The notes under the pieces were generated by a model. That model had not been told where the DNA came from and did no database searches. It worked only from the letters and a program-made list of their open reading frames with translations. DNA of 64,000 bases, taken from positions 27,105,536 through 27,169,535 of the forward strand of contig NC_067198.1 of the NCBI RefSeq assembly GCF_000699445.3, read 5' to 3'. This document shows positions 48,601 through 61,200 of this stretch, piece by piece. Position 1 is the first letter of the stretch; every line of letters starts with the position of its first letter. Source of the DNA: Schistosoma haematobium (taxonomy: Eukaryota; Platyhelminthes; Trematoda; Strigeidida; Schistosomatidae). A program made the translations under genes and the position numbers.

Positions 48601-51600
48601 TGTGTGCTGCTTCGATGTCCAGTGGATTCAATGAAGCTGGTGTATTTAAGAGTTCCTTGAATTGTTTCACTTATCTGTTCCTCTGTTCTTGAATCTCTGT
48701 GATCGTCTTGCTTTCTTTGTCCTTGACCGGTTTCTCTGGTTTATTATATTTCCCTGTAGGTTTCTTCTTTATCATATAATTGTTTCATATTTCCTTCTTT
48801 TGTAGCTTTTTCCACTATCTTCGCTGTCTTCCATGTGCTTCTGCTTGTCAGATGTATTGCCCCTCTTCACTTGCTTGTTTTCTTCTGTTTATTCAGCTTG
48901 TACCTTCACTTTCTCTGTTCCTGTTCGACTGTTGTTAATTACCGTCTTCTTGTTCCTCCTTTCTTGAATCTTGTCTAGGGTTTCGATAGTGATACATTCC
49001 TTATGATGATGCTTCTTGTTGTCCAGAACCATTTTATCTTCTACGTTTGTATTATTCCAGCTTGTCCCACTGACATTCGTATTTGTCTACTATGCTTTTT
49101 ACTTTCGTTAAACAATTCGTGTTGTGTTTCTCTGAATACTTAAATGTAGGCATTGTCTTTTAAGTGGAAAGTGGAATATTACTTTAAAGCCAGACTTTCT
49201 TTTATGTGAATTGTAAGGGTTTTGGTAATTGGTTTATAAATTGCAGTTACACTTTTTCGGTTTCATCAACATTATAGTGTGTACTTCGACGATCTTACCG
49301 CGATTTTCCTATGGTTCTTGACCAAGAAAATCTTTTTGTTGCATCACTACGAAAGCGGCTTTTAGAAAACTTCTTTTCTTCAACCATCCCTTATTTTGGT
49401 TACGGTTTTTTTTCGTGAAAATGTTTTAATGTCTTCTATACCATTTTCTATGTAACAAGCTACTAATGGTGTTATTTTTCGATATTTTCAGAGTGTTAGC
49501 TTCATACAATTTCCCGGCAGCATTACTTGCTAAGGGATCAAACTCAATTACGGATAATATTTTATCCAAAGCTACTTCTATACGTCGAGATGGTGGGGCA
49601 GAAAAATTGTATCAGCAACTAATGTCGATACCTGAATGCGTTCAACGTAATAAAGAAATTATTGAGGCTGTAAGCTTTCAATACATTTGATCGAAATTGT
49701 AAAAACACTGAATTTATTTAGAGTTATAAATATTTATTTAAATTTATAATTCTGAAATTGAATCTGGGTTCGTATATTCTGTTTTTAGTCACACATTTAT
49801 TTAAGCTTAAAATAATTATACTATCTGGCTGTCTATGTTTTTCCTCTCACAAAAGTATGCTTTAATCACAATAGCTCGAACAATTGATTTTTTATAATTA
49901 TGTAACACACGTTTGTGTTGGTTTATTCAAGAGTACCTTTAGTCCGCGCATAATATGACATTTATCGTAATTTATTAACTTATACTCACTTATATAATTG
50001 TATGATTATTTCTTATAAAAAAATGGTGATAAATTAGTAGTTTTGTAGTTAGAGCACCGTTATTTCGAAACATTGGGCACAAAATTGAGTCCTGCTCCAA
50101 TCCAATTTGTCAGGCAAGCAGTATCACTAACTTCCGCACCTAAGAGAAATTTGAAGACGAATACTTAAAACCTGTACGTGGTTACTGAGTTGTATTGAAT
50201 AAATTTTAATTTCAATCAGTTGATTTTCTATCATCACTGTTTGAAAACCTAGACAATTGTGTCCCAGATTCATAATAACTTAAGAATGTATGTACTTAGT
50301 CGAGATGAACTTTTATTATTCCTAATTAGCGTAAATCTATTTCCTTGTTTTCTATACAAATGTATTTACTATCAAATCAATATTTTTCTATTTCAATTAT
50401 TTAGGAGAAAAGTTCACTAGATGATGAAGAGAATTCTGATAATAGTTTACGAAAACAATATGGTGAACGTTGGTCACGGAAACCATCAAGTGAATTGAAC
50501 AAATTATGGCGTTCTGATATACAAAAATGTTTGAATTTACTTGAACAAGTAAGCAATTCATTGTTCAGTAATCGGCTATTATTCTTTTGTAAAAAGAAAC
50601 TAAAATATTAACATTCCTGAATAAAATAACCTTTTGAATAGAAAAGAAAAGAAGTCATGATGGTAATCACAAAAGTGGTACTGAAGGATAGTATCTATAA
50701 AATTTTACTAAATAAATGCGTTTTAGAGTTCATGTAAATGATATCTTTTTAAAATAATCTACATTAGACTTACCAGTCTCTTCTGTTTTTGATTTAAAGG
50801 CAATTGGTTACATGATCTGACAGACTTCATCTATTAAATTGTGTTGCATGAACAGAGATACCGATCTATTCCATCATTTAGCCCATTACAACATGCTATC
50901 ATCTAATTACTTACAAATTTTCCAGGACTGATGAGACCTCCAAGTCAAATGAAGTGGTCGTCACTCAACTACATTACTCCCTATCATTAAATCAGGGCTT
51001 GACGTCGATTAGTTCTAAAGCAGCATTTTGAATTTAGAAAGAGAGTAACGCATCCAAAATGTATTGGCATTGTTACTGAAAGTGATCAAAAGACTTTAGG
51101 TAACATCTTAGTCCGCCTAACTGCTGAACTACCAGTTAATTCGTCAGGGCACACTGCTCTTCCTTGCTTTGGATCAGCTGTAGCTTCCTCAACATCACTA
51201 ATAGTTGGGGAACTTGTGCCGATTTCCCGTTCATATTGACTGAAAGGTTAAGTTAAACTGTTCCCAAAAGCGTTCTGTCCATCAGTCTAATCGTATAAGC
51301 TAAGAGTAGACCATTGTATATACTTTTTAATACCTGCATTTTGATAAGCCTGAAAAGTCGCCTACCGCCACTACTTTTCCCATCTCTTTTGCTCCCGCTG
51401 CCCACCATTGCTCATGATCATTGAGTAAACGTTTTGTTAGTCTACGTTTGAGTTGTGCTTGCTCTTCATCGTTCCCCGAGCCTACCGAACTAAACATCAC
51501 TCCTATGACTAAATACTTTTCTCTCTAGTTGTTTCTAAAATATACTCGACTGTTTCCTTATTAAGTTGGGCTCTAAAGGGACTTCTTACCTGGGCTTTTC

Positions 51601-54600
51601 GGCGTCCAGTAAACATCAGATAAACGCTCACTCTCACTGGAGGATGATCACTGTCTAACGACATATAGTTTCCTATTGATCCTCCTCGATGATGGCTGCT
51701 GGCAATATGGTTTATTTGCGTCGATTTGTTGAGTCAATTTTAGGGGTCATTATGTTAGAGAGTGCATCTCTTTATCCTTAAGGTTGGTGCTTGCTAAGTA
51801 GAAACGGTTGTTTAAGCATAGTGTCTGCAGACGGTCGCTGTTATTTGTTCATTGAACTAAGATACTGTAAACCTATCTCTATGTCTTTCACTTTAGTTTG
51901 GACTGCCGCATTAAGAGGTGAAATTTCCTACTATGATTACGACGTATGATAGTTTGTCTACAAAGTTCGTTCTTTGCTTCATCCGAACTGCAATTAGTGG
52001 AAACGGAGACACACAGTGTGTGTTGTACGACTCAAGCAACTGTGTTAAAATCCACTTTAGGAGCACATGATCCGCTTTTGCGCCTAATACTTGTGTACTC
52101 CAGCGAAAATTATCAGTCAAGACCCCAGATACATGGAAAATAAATCGCTCTGGTTCTCTATATTGACCAGGTAAGGTCAGGTAAATGATCGCATTTAAAT
52201 CCCTTGTGCTTGTTACGTAGACGTAGCGTGTATCGGTGGAATGAGACTCTGGAGTTCCTAGGTAAGGAAACTTGTTGTCCATCTTTACATAAAGTTCGAA
52301 CCGCGAAATCACCGACATGTAGGTTAGACAGAGTTTTCAGGATACCAGGAATGACGTTTCGTGAAATTGAATCGTTAGCATTAACTGCGCCTAGGGTAAT
52401 GAAACACATAGGCGACGGATTGATGATGGGGACAGGAGGGTGGTGAGGGAATTTGGTTGTGAACGAGTGGATCTAGAGTGCTGTTAGAGGTATGATGTCA
52501 GTTGTCACTTCCATGTTACCCGCACTGTCGAACGACAATTCTCTCCGAGTTACTTGAAGATGAAGCTGAATTAGTGAGTGGCCATAGTGACCATGAAGCG
52601 TGACCACAGATTCAAAGGGAAAACTGCATGAGAAAAGTTGCGTACTCGGCCTGCTTTCAAGTAGTTGTAGATGAGTTAGCTCTATATTTTAGAGGTCTTG
52701 TCTCCGAAAACGGAAATTTATGGGATAAAGTGTAGTGTTTTTTTTAGAGCCGATGTTTTCTAATCCATTCCTCCTGTTGTGAAAAGACAGCATCTCAAGG
52801 AAACACTTAACTGCTGCCATACATACCAGTACAATCAGCGGTTAGATTTCGCCCTCATACCTTGAGTTACTGCCTTTAGTCCCACCGTTTACCAACCAAC
52901 CTGCCTAGCAGTGTGGGATATAAGGGAATGAATATACTTAGCAATATAGCTCGATTGGGTTATTGCTATAGGTAAGCTCAACCACCACATCATGTCAAGA
53001 GCTACGATCGGATTCCACGAATAAAGCCTTTTTACCTCGATTCTTTGTTTGTTCTTTCTGAATCCTCGAACTTGCATAGATCTTTAGCATATACCGTCCA
53101 AGTATTAAATAACTTTCATGATTTGTCTGCCTTGATTATTAGGTGTCGGACGTTTTGACTCCAATCAAGTTAAGGCATATTAAGCTGTACTCCATGACAG
53201 AACTCCTAGAGCCAACTGAAATAGGATTGAACAAAAATTCTTTGTGTTGTTTGGCATCATATAGGTCATTAATTCTTGCAGTCATTGGCTGGTGGTCCAA
53301 GCTCCAAAACGATCTATGTTAGAAATCAATGGTTTGGGTACCCTCAGATAATGGTGCTCGAATTCAATTGTAGTAGTTCGGAAACAATATTAGACTCTTT
53401 CAACCTTGAACATTTCATAGTTTTTTTCAAATCATATCCCTCTCTGGGCTAAACAAACTATAAAGTATGTGGACTTTTACATAAGAGTGTACATCTTTAT
53501 TTCTTTTTATAGATTAGATTTTAGATAAGTTTTTCCGACTTAACATTTGAATCACTGCATAATTCATTGTATCAAACATTGTACTACCTTGAAAATCTTA
53601 TATTGTTGCATAATTTATAAAAATGAGATTTTTTTATTTGTTTAAAATTTTTATTTCAAAACTCAAGTATGCTCTTTTGATTCTTTTATTTGATCTAGAC
53701 TACGAAAACTGATGCATCTCTTTTAGAACGATATGAAAAGCATAAAGAACATTTTGAAATATTAAGTAAACCAGAAGATGAACTTGAAACGCTTATTGGA
53801 TCAGATGCAAAATTTGCCGAATCTAATACTGAAGCCAATAATGAAGAACTAAAATCTGAACTAACTCAGTTATGCAACAAACTAGAATTAATTAAGACGG
53901 AAAGAAATGATCTAATAGAACAGTTGAAATTAGTTGATTATTCACCGGATCTAGGTAAGATTTCTCGATTCAATTTATTATGGTAATCTTTTATTTCTCA
54001 ATTATATTTTGACAATTTTTTAAAGTGTAGAATTATTATGCGGCTACTGAGCTTACTAATTTAGGTCTCAAACTAGTAAATCGCCGTGTTCATTCGAATG
54101 GTCTAAGCTGTTTATTTATCTTGAGAGTCTATTTATCCCAGATAAGTCGTCGATTAGCAAAATATCGCTTAATATTGACCAACCTACACTACGTGTAGTG
54201 AGCGAACTAGGAATCATTTCGTTTTGTATTGCTTTATACTTGCGAAACATTCCCTTCAAAGGTGAAGATCCACATGCAATTTGTGTTCATTTGATCATGG
54301 AAATCTTTGAGTCCTTATGCGCTTTTGATGGATCTATTGAGTACTAGATTGGAATTATAAATCGGTTGGTGAGGCCACGAACTTTCATGGACTCATGTGG
54401 TTAAATAAGTGGAAAGTAAGCTATAAATGATCGAAATATAATATGGCATCCGTTTGTATAGATATTGATTGTTAAACTTGAATCCTTAGTATTCAGACGT
54501 CCTGATTGTTGGGTGCACAAAATGTATGTAATATGTGAGTCAAGGCTTCGGGTAAGATGGCTGGAAATTATGTAGTTTTATTATAAAATGGCGGTATGTA

Positions 54601-55192
54601 GTGTAAAGTTGAAATACAAATTCACGTCTTCAAAAATCTTTGCCACTTTCTTGCGTATCCAGTATCGTTTCTAAGATCTTTACAGTTATGTGACGCTAAT
54701 CGAATGCACCTGCTAGATTAACCAATCAGAATCCCGATTCTAACTTTCTATCTTGCTCCTACTATTTTGTCTGTAGTCTAATGTCCTAGACTTGACCAAT
54801 TTACCTTTCTGACCTTGAGGCAACGTAAGTTACACTCCTATTAATGTATTTATCCACAAGCCTTTCCCTATCAGCCTTGAGTCTGGAGATCAGTCGGTTG
54901 CTAAGCTCATTTTATTATTGTTTCAATCACCCAGCCTATCCAGTCAACACAGTACAGCCAAGGGCTATCTCAAACACTCACTAACTTATATACGCGAATT
55001 ATCAGATCGCATAGCACACCAAATAGGAAATCATACTTTAAATACAATCGTACCACCAGTGGTAAAGAGTGAAACAAACAGGTTTACTGGAAGCCTCAAG
55101 TGAGGGGAATATTGAAACACAATTATGCAGTTACCTATTAGCCATGTGCTGAGAATTCTATATTGTACCAAAAAGATAATATTGAATAAAGC

Positions 55193-55246
<54 letters not shown>

Positions 55247-58200
55247 AATAAAAGTAAATAATTCAAAAATTTCCAATTTTCCTAAAACTTTTTCAATTTA
55301 TAATGAAGGCTTATATCATTGGCTCAAGTTTGAAGCGATATTTATCCTTGATGGAATTAAGGACAGCTGTTTGAACAGGAAAAAATTCCATTAATTCGTT
55401 TCACTTAGATAATTTTTGGTTTGTGTAGTTGAAGATAACTAGCATTAGACGAACTTTGTTCACATAGTTCGCGTTTAATTTCAGTATTTCGAGAAAATTA
55501 GCATTTCGTCGTTAAAACGATGTCGATCAATGAATTTTGTTAATTTACTGGGTTTAGAAAATATAAATTATAAAATATAAACATATAGTATTAGCCTTGT
55601 TCTGCAATGAAACCGAATAACACTAGGTTGGTTTTTTTCTGTTCCTCATCTTTTTTGGCATTAATTGAAAGCAAATATTTGCTTTCATTACAGTTAGCTA
55701 GAATAATCATTATTTTGCGTTTTGTTTACTTAAAGTGAACACATTTTCTTTTAGTCGCTGGACTATATACACATTTGTGCGTATGTGTTTGCATGTGTGT
55801 GCAATTTCATTATATTATTTTAGTAGTCAGTGAATATTTTTCTTCAACTTAGTTTCTTTTAGTCACTCACATAAAACTTTCATCATAACTATCGATTAAT
55901 TCAATCTAAAATAGTAGTTTGATAGTTCGAAGTTGTTTTTATTGTCACTGTTACTGGATGATAGACAGTTTCTGTTAACAGGGTTTTAATTCATTCTTTT
56001 AGGCTAAAAGCATTAAAAGAATTAAATAGTTTATTAGTCAATAAAAAAAAGTTTAACGATTATCTGCTCATCAGATCAAATCAGAAAGTCGGAAATGAGT
56101 TGTCTACAAAACGTGGGAACTTATTATTTAGTTTACCAAGTCATTTTTGCATATTGGCGTTGCACGCTTATTAGTGTTGTGAAGAAGGGCTTCTCGAGCC
56201 AGAACAAAAGCATTTCGTTTGTTAAGTTTACGAATGAAGTCTTGATCGATAGATGGGAAGCTACACACAAGACTGAGAAATTGACACAACCCAATGAATG
56301 ATTTCCAACACAGAATTGTATTTATTACACGGGTGATGCACTGTTACTCATTGTAGATACTGACCCAGTTCATATCTCAAGTGAAAATATTTGCGTATCC
56401 AAAAATTCGTTGTACGTGTTAAGTCTAATGCTAAAACCCATTATCCCACAGTATCACTTTCTGTAAGTGTGAATAACTCATGAATCAAGTCATTAATTTT
56501 GAATAGGTTTCTCTTGTATGGATACTTAATATGCATTTGTATTTTCCGACAGTTAAAAAGCTATTGACGTACTATAGAGAACATAATGAAACAGTTGATT
56601 TACAAATTGCTACTGATATGCTTGATGAAAAAATGGTGTCTGTGCGTGAACTTATTCAAGAAAATCTAAATAAACAAGAAAGTTTATTAAATGACTTACA
56701 AACAAAAGCTGATATGTTTTACGGTGGGTCCGATGGTAATTCAAAAGACAAAGGACTATTGACAATGCTTAATCTGGCTGCAGATGAGTATTCTGCACTT
56801 AAAGAAGCTGTTAGTGATGCCACGAAATTTTACGCTGAGCTTACTGAGATTTGTGTGAATACCCAGTGTAAGGTAAGTTGATGTGAAACAAATATCTTAC
56901 AGTTTTATATTTCATATTTGTAATGATTAAGAGTTACTCTTTTGGGATCTTTAATGGGAATATATACAACTGATTCTGTACTTCATATAGTTTCATTGTA
57001 ACCTTCAATAAATAAGTCATGGTGTTAAAGTAAATTATACATTATTTGGCTTTAACTTTATTTACTGACACCTTTTGTGCTATCATCTTCGAATTCTGAT
57101 TTGTTATGGTGATGTTGTGTTTGTTATGTTTGGAAGTCGGAACTTATTGTTCGGTCATTATCATTTTAGTACAATTTACTTAAGAGTTTCATTCAACACG
57201 ATCAGTTAAATGGTGTTGAATAATTGAATCTGTGTTTATTTAACTACTAAAGTTTATTTGATGTGATGTGATGTTAATTGTGGCAGGTACTTAAAAGCCT
57301 TAATTATCGTTTCCTAAATCTAGGTCCTAAGTGTATCCGTAAGTTGGATTTAGATTCATATATTGTTAAGGTAAGGCTTAGATATTTACCCTTTAGATAT
57401 TTCAAAAGAGATTGATACAACCTCTTCTTCTACCATGCTCTTAATGTCTTATGATTTTTTTCTTCATAGCCATCTTCTACCCCCAACTGGTTTATTTCTG
57501 CTTCTACGATCTTCCTGATTACATTTAATCTCAATTTCAACATTTTATCTAATCATGCTGAGCCATCTTTCCCCAATGATAATTTTCCTATCTTTTGATG
57601 GATACTTAAGCCACTAACAATCAAACGATTATTAGTTTCCCTGTTTAAATTTTTTAATACCATTGTTTATTCTATCTCATTGTCACTATGTCTAACAGAA
57701 GTTTATTACCCTTATTATTGTAATTATTATCATCCTGAAAAAATAAGTATATATATTTGCGATTGTACAGCTTTGAAAATGGAAGCATTAGACAGCCGTT
57801 TCGTCCTAGTATGGGACTCCTCAGCGGTGCGCATCCACGATCCCGCACACGGGATTCCAGTTCAGGACCTTTGGTCCTGTAGACAAGTCCCAGAATTCAG
57901 TGAATTTAGCTGTTAATTATCTACAATTAGATATTCGCAGTATCAAACGATATGGATTTATACAGAAAATTTCACTATACTAATTTGCTTTCTTATATTA
58001 ACCTAAGTTTTATAGTTTTTTTTGGTACTCTGCTTGTCAAGAGAAAACTATACAGATGTAAAATACTAGTGAAGTAAGTACTGATTCGTTTCTGAACTAC
58101 ACTTATATTACGTCAATGATAGATGTATTATTTCCTGGTTTCGACAGCAATAAATCGGACGACATTCTAACAACAAAAATCATTGACTAAAAATTTAAAC

Positions 58201-61200
58201 AAAATTTATTTCTGGTAACTAAGTAATGTATGATGATTGAGTTGCTGATATGTCTAACTGGTATTAAAAATGCAGTTACAATTTTAATTTAGATTTTGAA
58301 CAACTGTGCTCATTTCTTACTGTTGTTTGTATATTTCTTTCATCATTTTCACATTTGAAAGATTGAAGATTTCTGCGCTGCACGTACTACTGAGAAAAAT
58401 GAATTAATGTCTGATATTACAACAAATATAAGCCGGGTTCGTGTTTCAGACCAACAAGTCTTTCCGAAACCATCTGGCAAGTTGGAAATTCTTTCTTAGA
58501 CTTTTGTCGCTGCCTGTTTGTTTGTTTCTATCTTGATTACGTTAACGTTTGAGTTCCGTTTTTTCTTGTATTTCTAAAAACCTTTTGGTGAATAAGTTAA
58601 TCTATTTGAAATTCTTCAGTGTTCTTTTTCGTATTACTTTTTAGGATAACTGAAAACTAGTAATTAGAGCAAAATTAGTGAATCATAACTGACGTAAAAG
58701 CATATCACTAATGTGTGTCAAACCAAGTTCCTACACCATATCAGCGTAGTGAGTTGAAATTAACTAGATAACCGTCGTAAAATTTGAAATAATTATAGTA
58801 TCTGTGATAAGTAACACTAAGCATAGAGAATAGACTTCAGAAAGAAACAAAAAAATAAGGCAATCAGATTTATTAAATTTCACTGAAACTCATTTAATTT
58901 ACTTGCATGATTTTCAATCTACCTGTGTATCCTATCTACCTATTGACTTCTTATTAAAGCTTCATATAATTTAATGTAAAATCATTATGAACTGTAGGTA
59001 ATTGATGAAAGATAAAACTAACGGAATCTTATACAATACCTGATCATTTTATTTGAAATTAGCTAACACTATTTCATTTTCTGTTGTTTTTATTCAGTCC
59101 CTACTCGACCTGAACCATCTTATGCTAACCGTGTCAACCCTGTTCCTCCCGCTCATCCTCAAGTTCCAATGCCAACACCAACAATTCCCATGATGAATAG
59201 TACCACATATCCGATGCCTCCACAAGCATGGAATCCTCAAGGCTGTATGTTATGATTTTTCTCTCAATTTGTTTTAAGATTGTTTATTTTAGATTCTACC
59301 ATTTACCGTAACAACTGATATCAGGCTGTTGCCATAGCTAATATTTTAAGATATATCTTATACATTAACCACTAAATATCATAAAGCTTAGTTCCTTCTG
59401 TCACAGTAGTGACCATAAATGAGATTCACACTTCCCTGAATCCTACCCCTCAAGATTAAAAGACTGATGAGTATATAGACCTTTGTTCCCTCTAATGTTA
59501 TGGTAGACTGTGACTAGTTAATCATAGATTAGTTAGGTTTGGCCTTGAGAATTGGCTATTAAATCTACATTCTTCTAGGAGGAGGTGGGTAGATGAATTT
59601 AAGTTTTGCACGTAGTATAAAATTTTCAAAGTGACTGGTCAAAAATCTATTTTAAGCTATTCTGTATAGATTTTTGTCTAATAGAACATTTGGAAATTTA
59701 ATTACATAATGCTGTAACTATGTCCGTGTTCATTTCATTGTTTACTGATATTAGCTGTGAGTGAAATAGAAGTATAAACAGTTGAATACAGTGCATTGTG
59801 GTTTTTCTATTACTCAATGTTTAATTAATGCCTTTTTTCTTTAAAATCATAATTTACCTGCAATTGTAGTTATCTGCTTAGTGAATAAATTCATGTATAC
59901 ATGGTCCATTATTTAATTTTGTTTCTAGATCCTGTGATGCCTCAACCTTCACCATATGGTAAGCATTAAAAATTTGATGTATATTGTTTTCAACAGAATG
60001 TGGAATGGAAGTTTTTTCTGTGGTATGTTGTTTAGTATGCTTTTTTGTTACTGAAAAAAAATCATATTTGTGTTTGACTAAAGTAAAAATAAGAAGTGTA
60101 TCGGAATAAGATGAAATCATTGATTTTTTTGAATTCTTGTTAGCTACTTACAACCTAAGTAGCTAACAAGAAATTTGGGCAGCATCATTGATGAACAGGG
60201 TGGATCTGATGCAGATGTGAAGGCGCGGATCGGCAAAGTAAGAGCAGCATATTTACAACTGAGGAACATCTGGAACTCAAAACAACTGTCAACCAACACC
60301 AAGGTCAGGATTTTCAATACAAATGTCAAGACAGTTCTACTGTATGGGGCAGAAACCTGGAGAACTACAAAAGCCATCATCCAGAAAATACGGGTGTTTA
60401 TTAACAGTTGTCTACGCAAAATACTTCAGATCCATTGGCCGGACACTATTAGCAACAACGTACTGTGGGAGAGAACAAACCAGATCCCAGTGGAGGAAGA
60501 AATCAGGAAGAAGCGCTGGAAGTGGATAGGACACACATTGAGGAAAGCACCCAACTGCGTCACAAGACAAGCCCTCACATGGAATCCTGAAGGTCAAAGG
60601 AAAAGAGGAAGACCAAAGAACACATTACGCCGAGAAATGGAGATAGACATGCGAAAAATGAACGAGAATTGGATGGAACTAGAAGGGAAGGCCCAGGATA
60701 GAGTGGGTTGGAGAATGCTGGTCGTCGGCCTATGCTCCATCGGGAGTAACACGCGTAAGTAAGTAACTTACAACCTAGAAACAATAGTAATCATCATTTA
60801 TAACCACCTTTACATCATATTATTAAGGTTTAGTAGAATAATGACAATAATTATGAAAAAGTTTGTAAAGTGACCGAGCATTTATTTGTTACTGAATGTG
60901 AAGGTTTTAGAAATGTTTCTAATGAATGGAAATCGATGCTGCAGCGTTACGTAATAACAACCATAAAGTTGAATAGATTTACAGAATAAGATGAGTAAAG
61001 CTCAAAGGTTGACTCAAGAATGAATTTGTAATTAAGAATATGAAATGAGATATTATGTAATTGATTAATAAAAAATAGAACTTACTAGGATGATGAGAGA
61101 TTTAAAACTGTGTCTATTTTTAAATGCATGAATTTGATTTCAACTTTTTAGTTGTGATTACTTCGATTAAGTCAATCATTCAGTTTTATTCTGTTATCCT

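Larger units (their letters stand above)
43421..49491 (+). other. ALIX intron 7
   Basis: 6.1 kb, GT-AG. Mostly RTE sequence: a sense near-intact copy and two antisense fragments. Nothing recognised in 43421-44182 or 49061-49491. Confidence 0.85.
50549..53698 (+). other. ALIX intron 9
   Basis: 3.15 kb, GT-AG. Holds a decayed RTE fragment (51080-51720, minus) and unrecognised minus-strand openings at 51890-52620. Nothing recognised elsewhere. Confidence 0.85.

Noticed and set aside
55031..55276. Minus-strand 81-codon opening with a long leucine run
   Set aside because: The run is the translation of the AAT microsatellite. There is no other protein-like feature.
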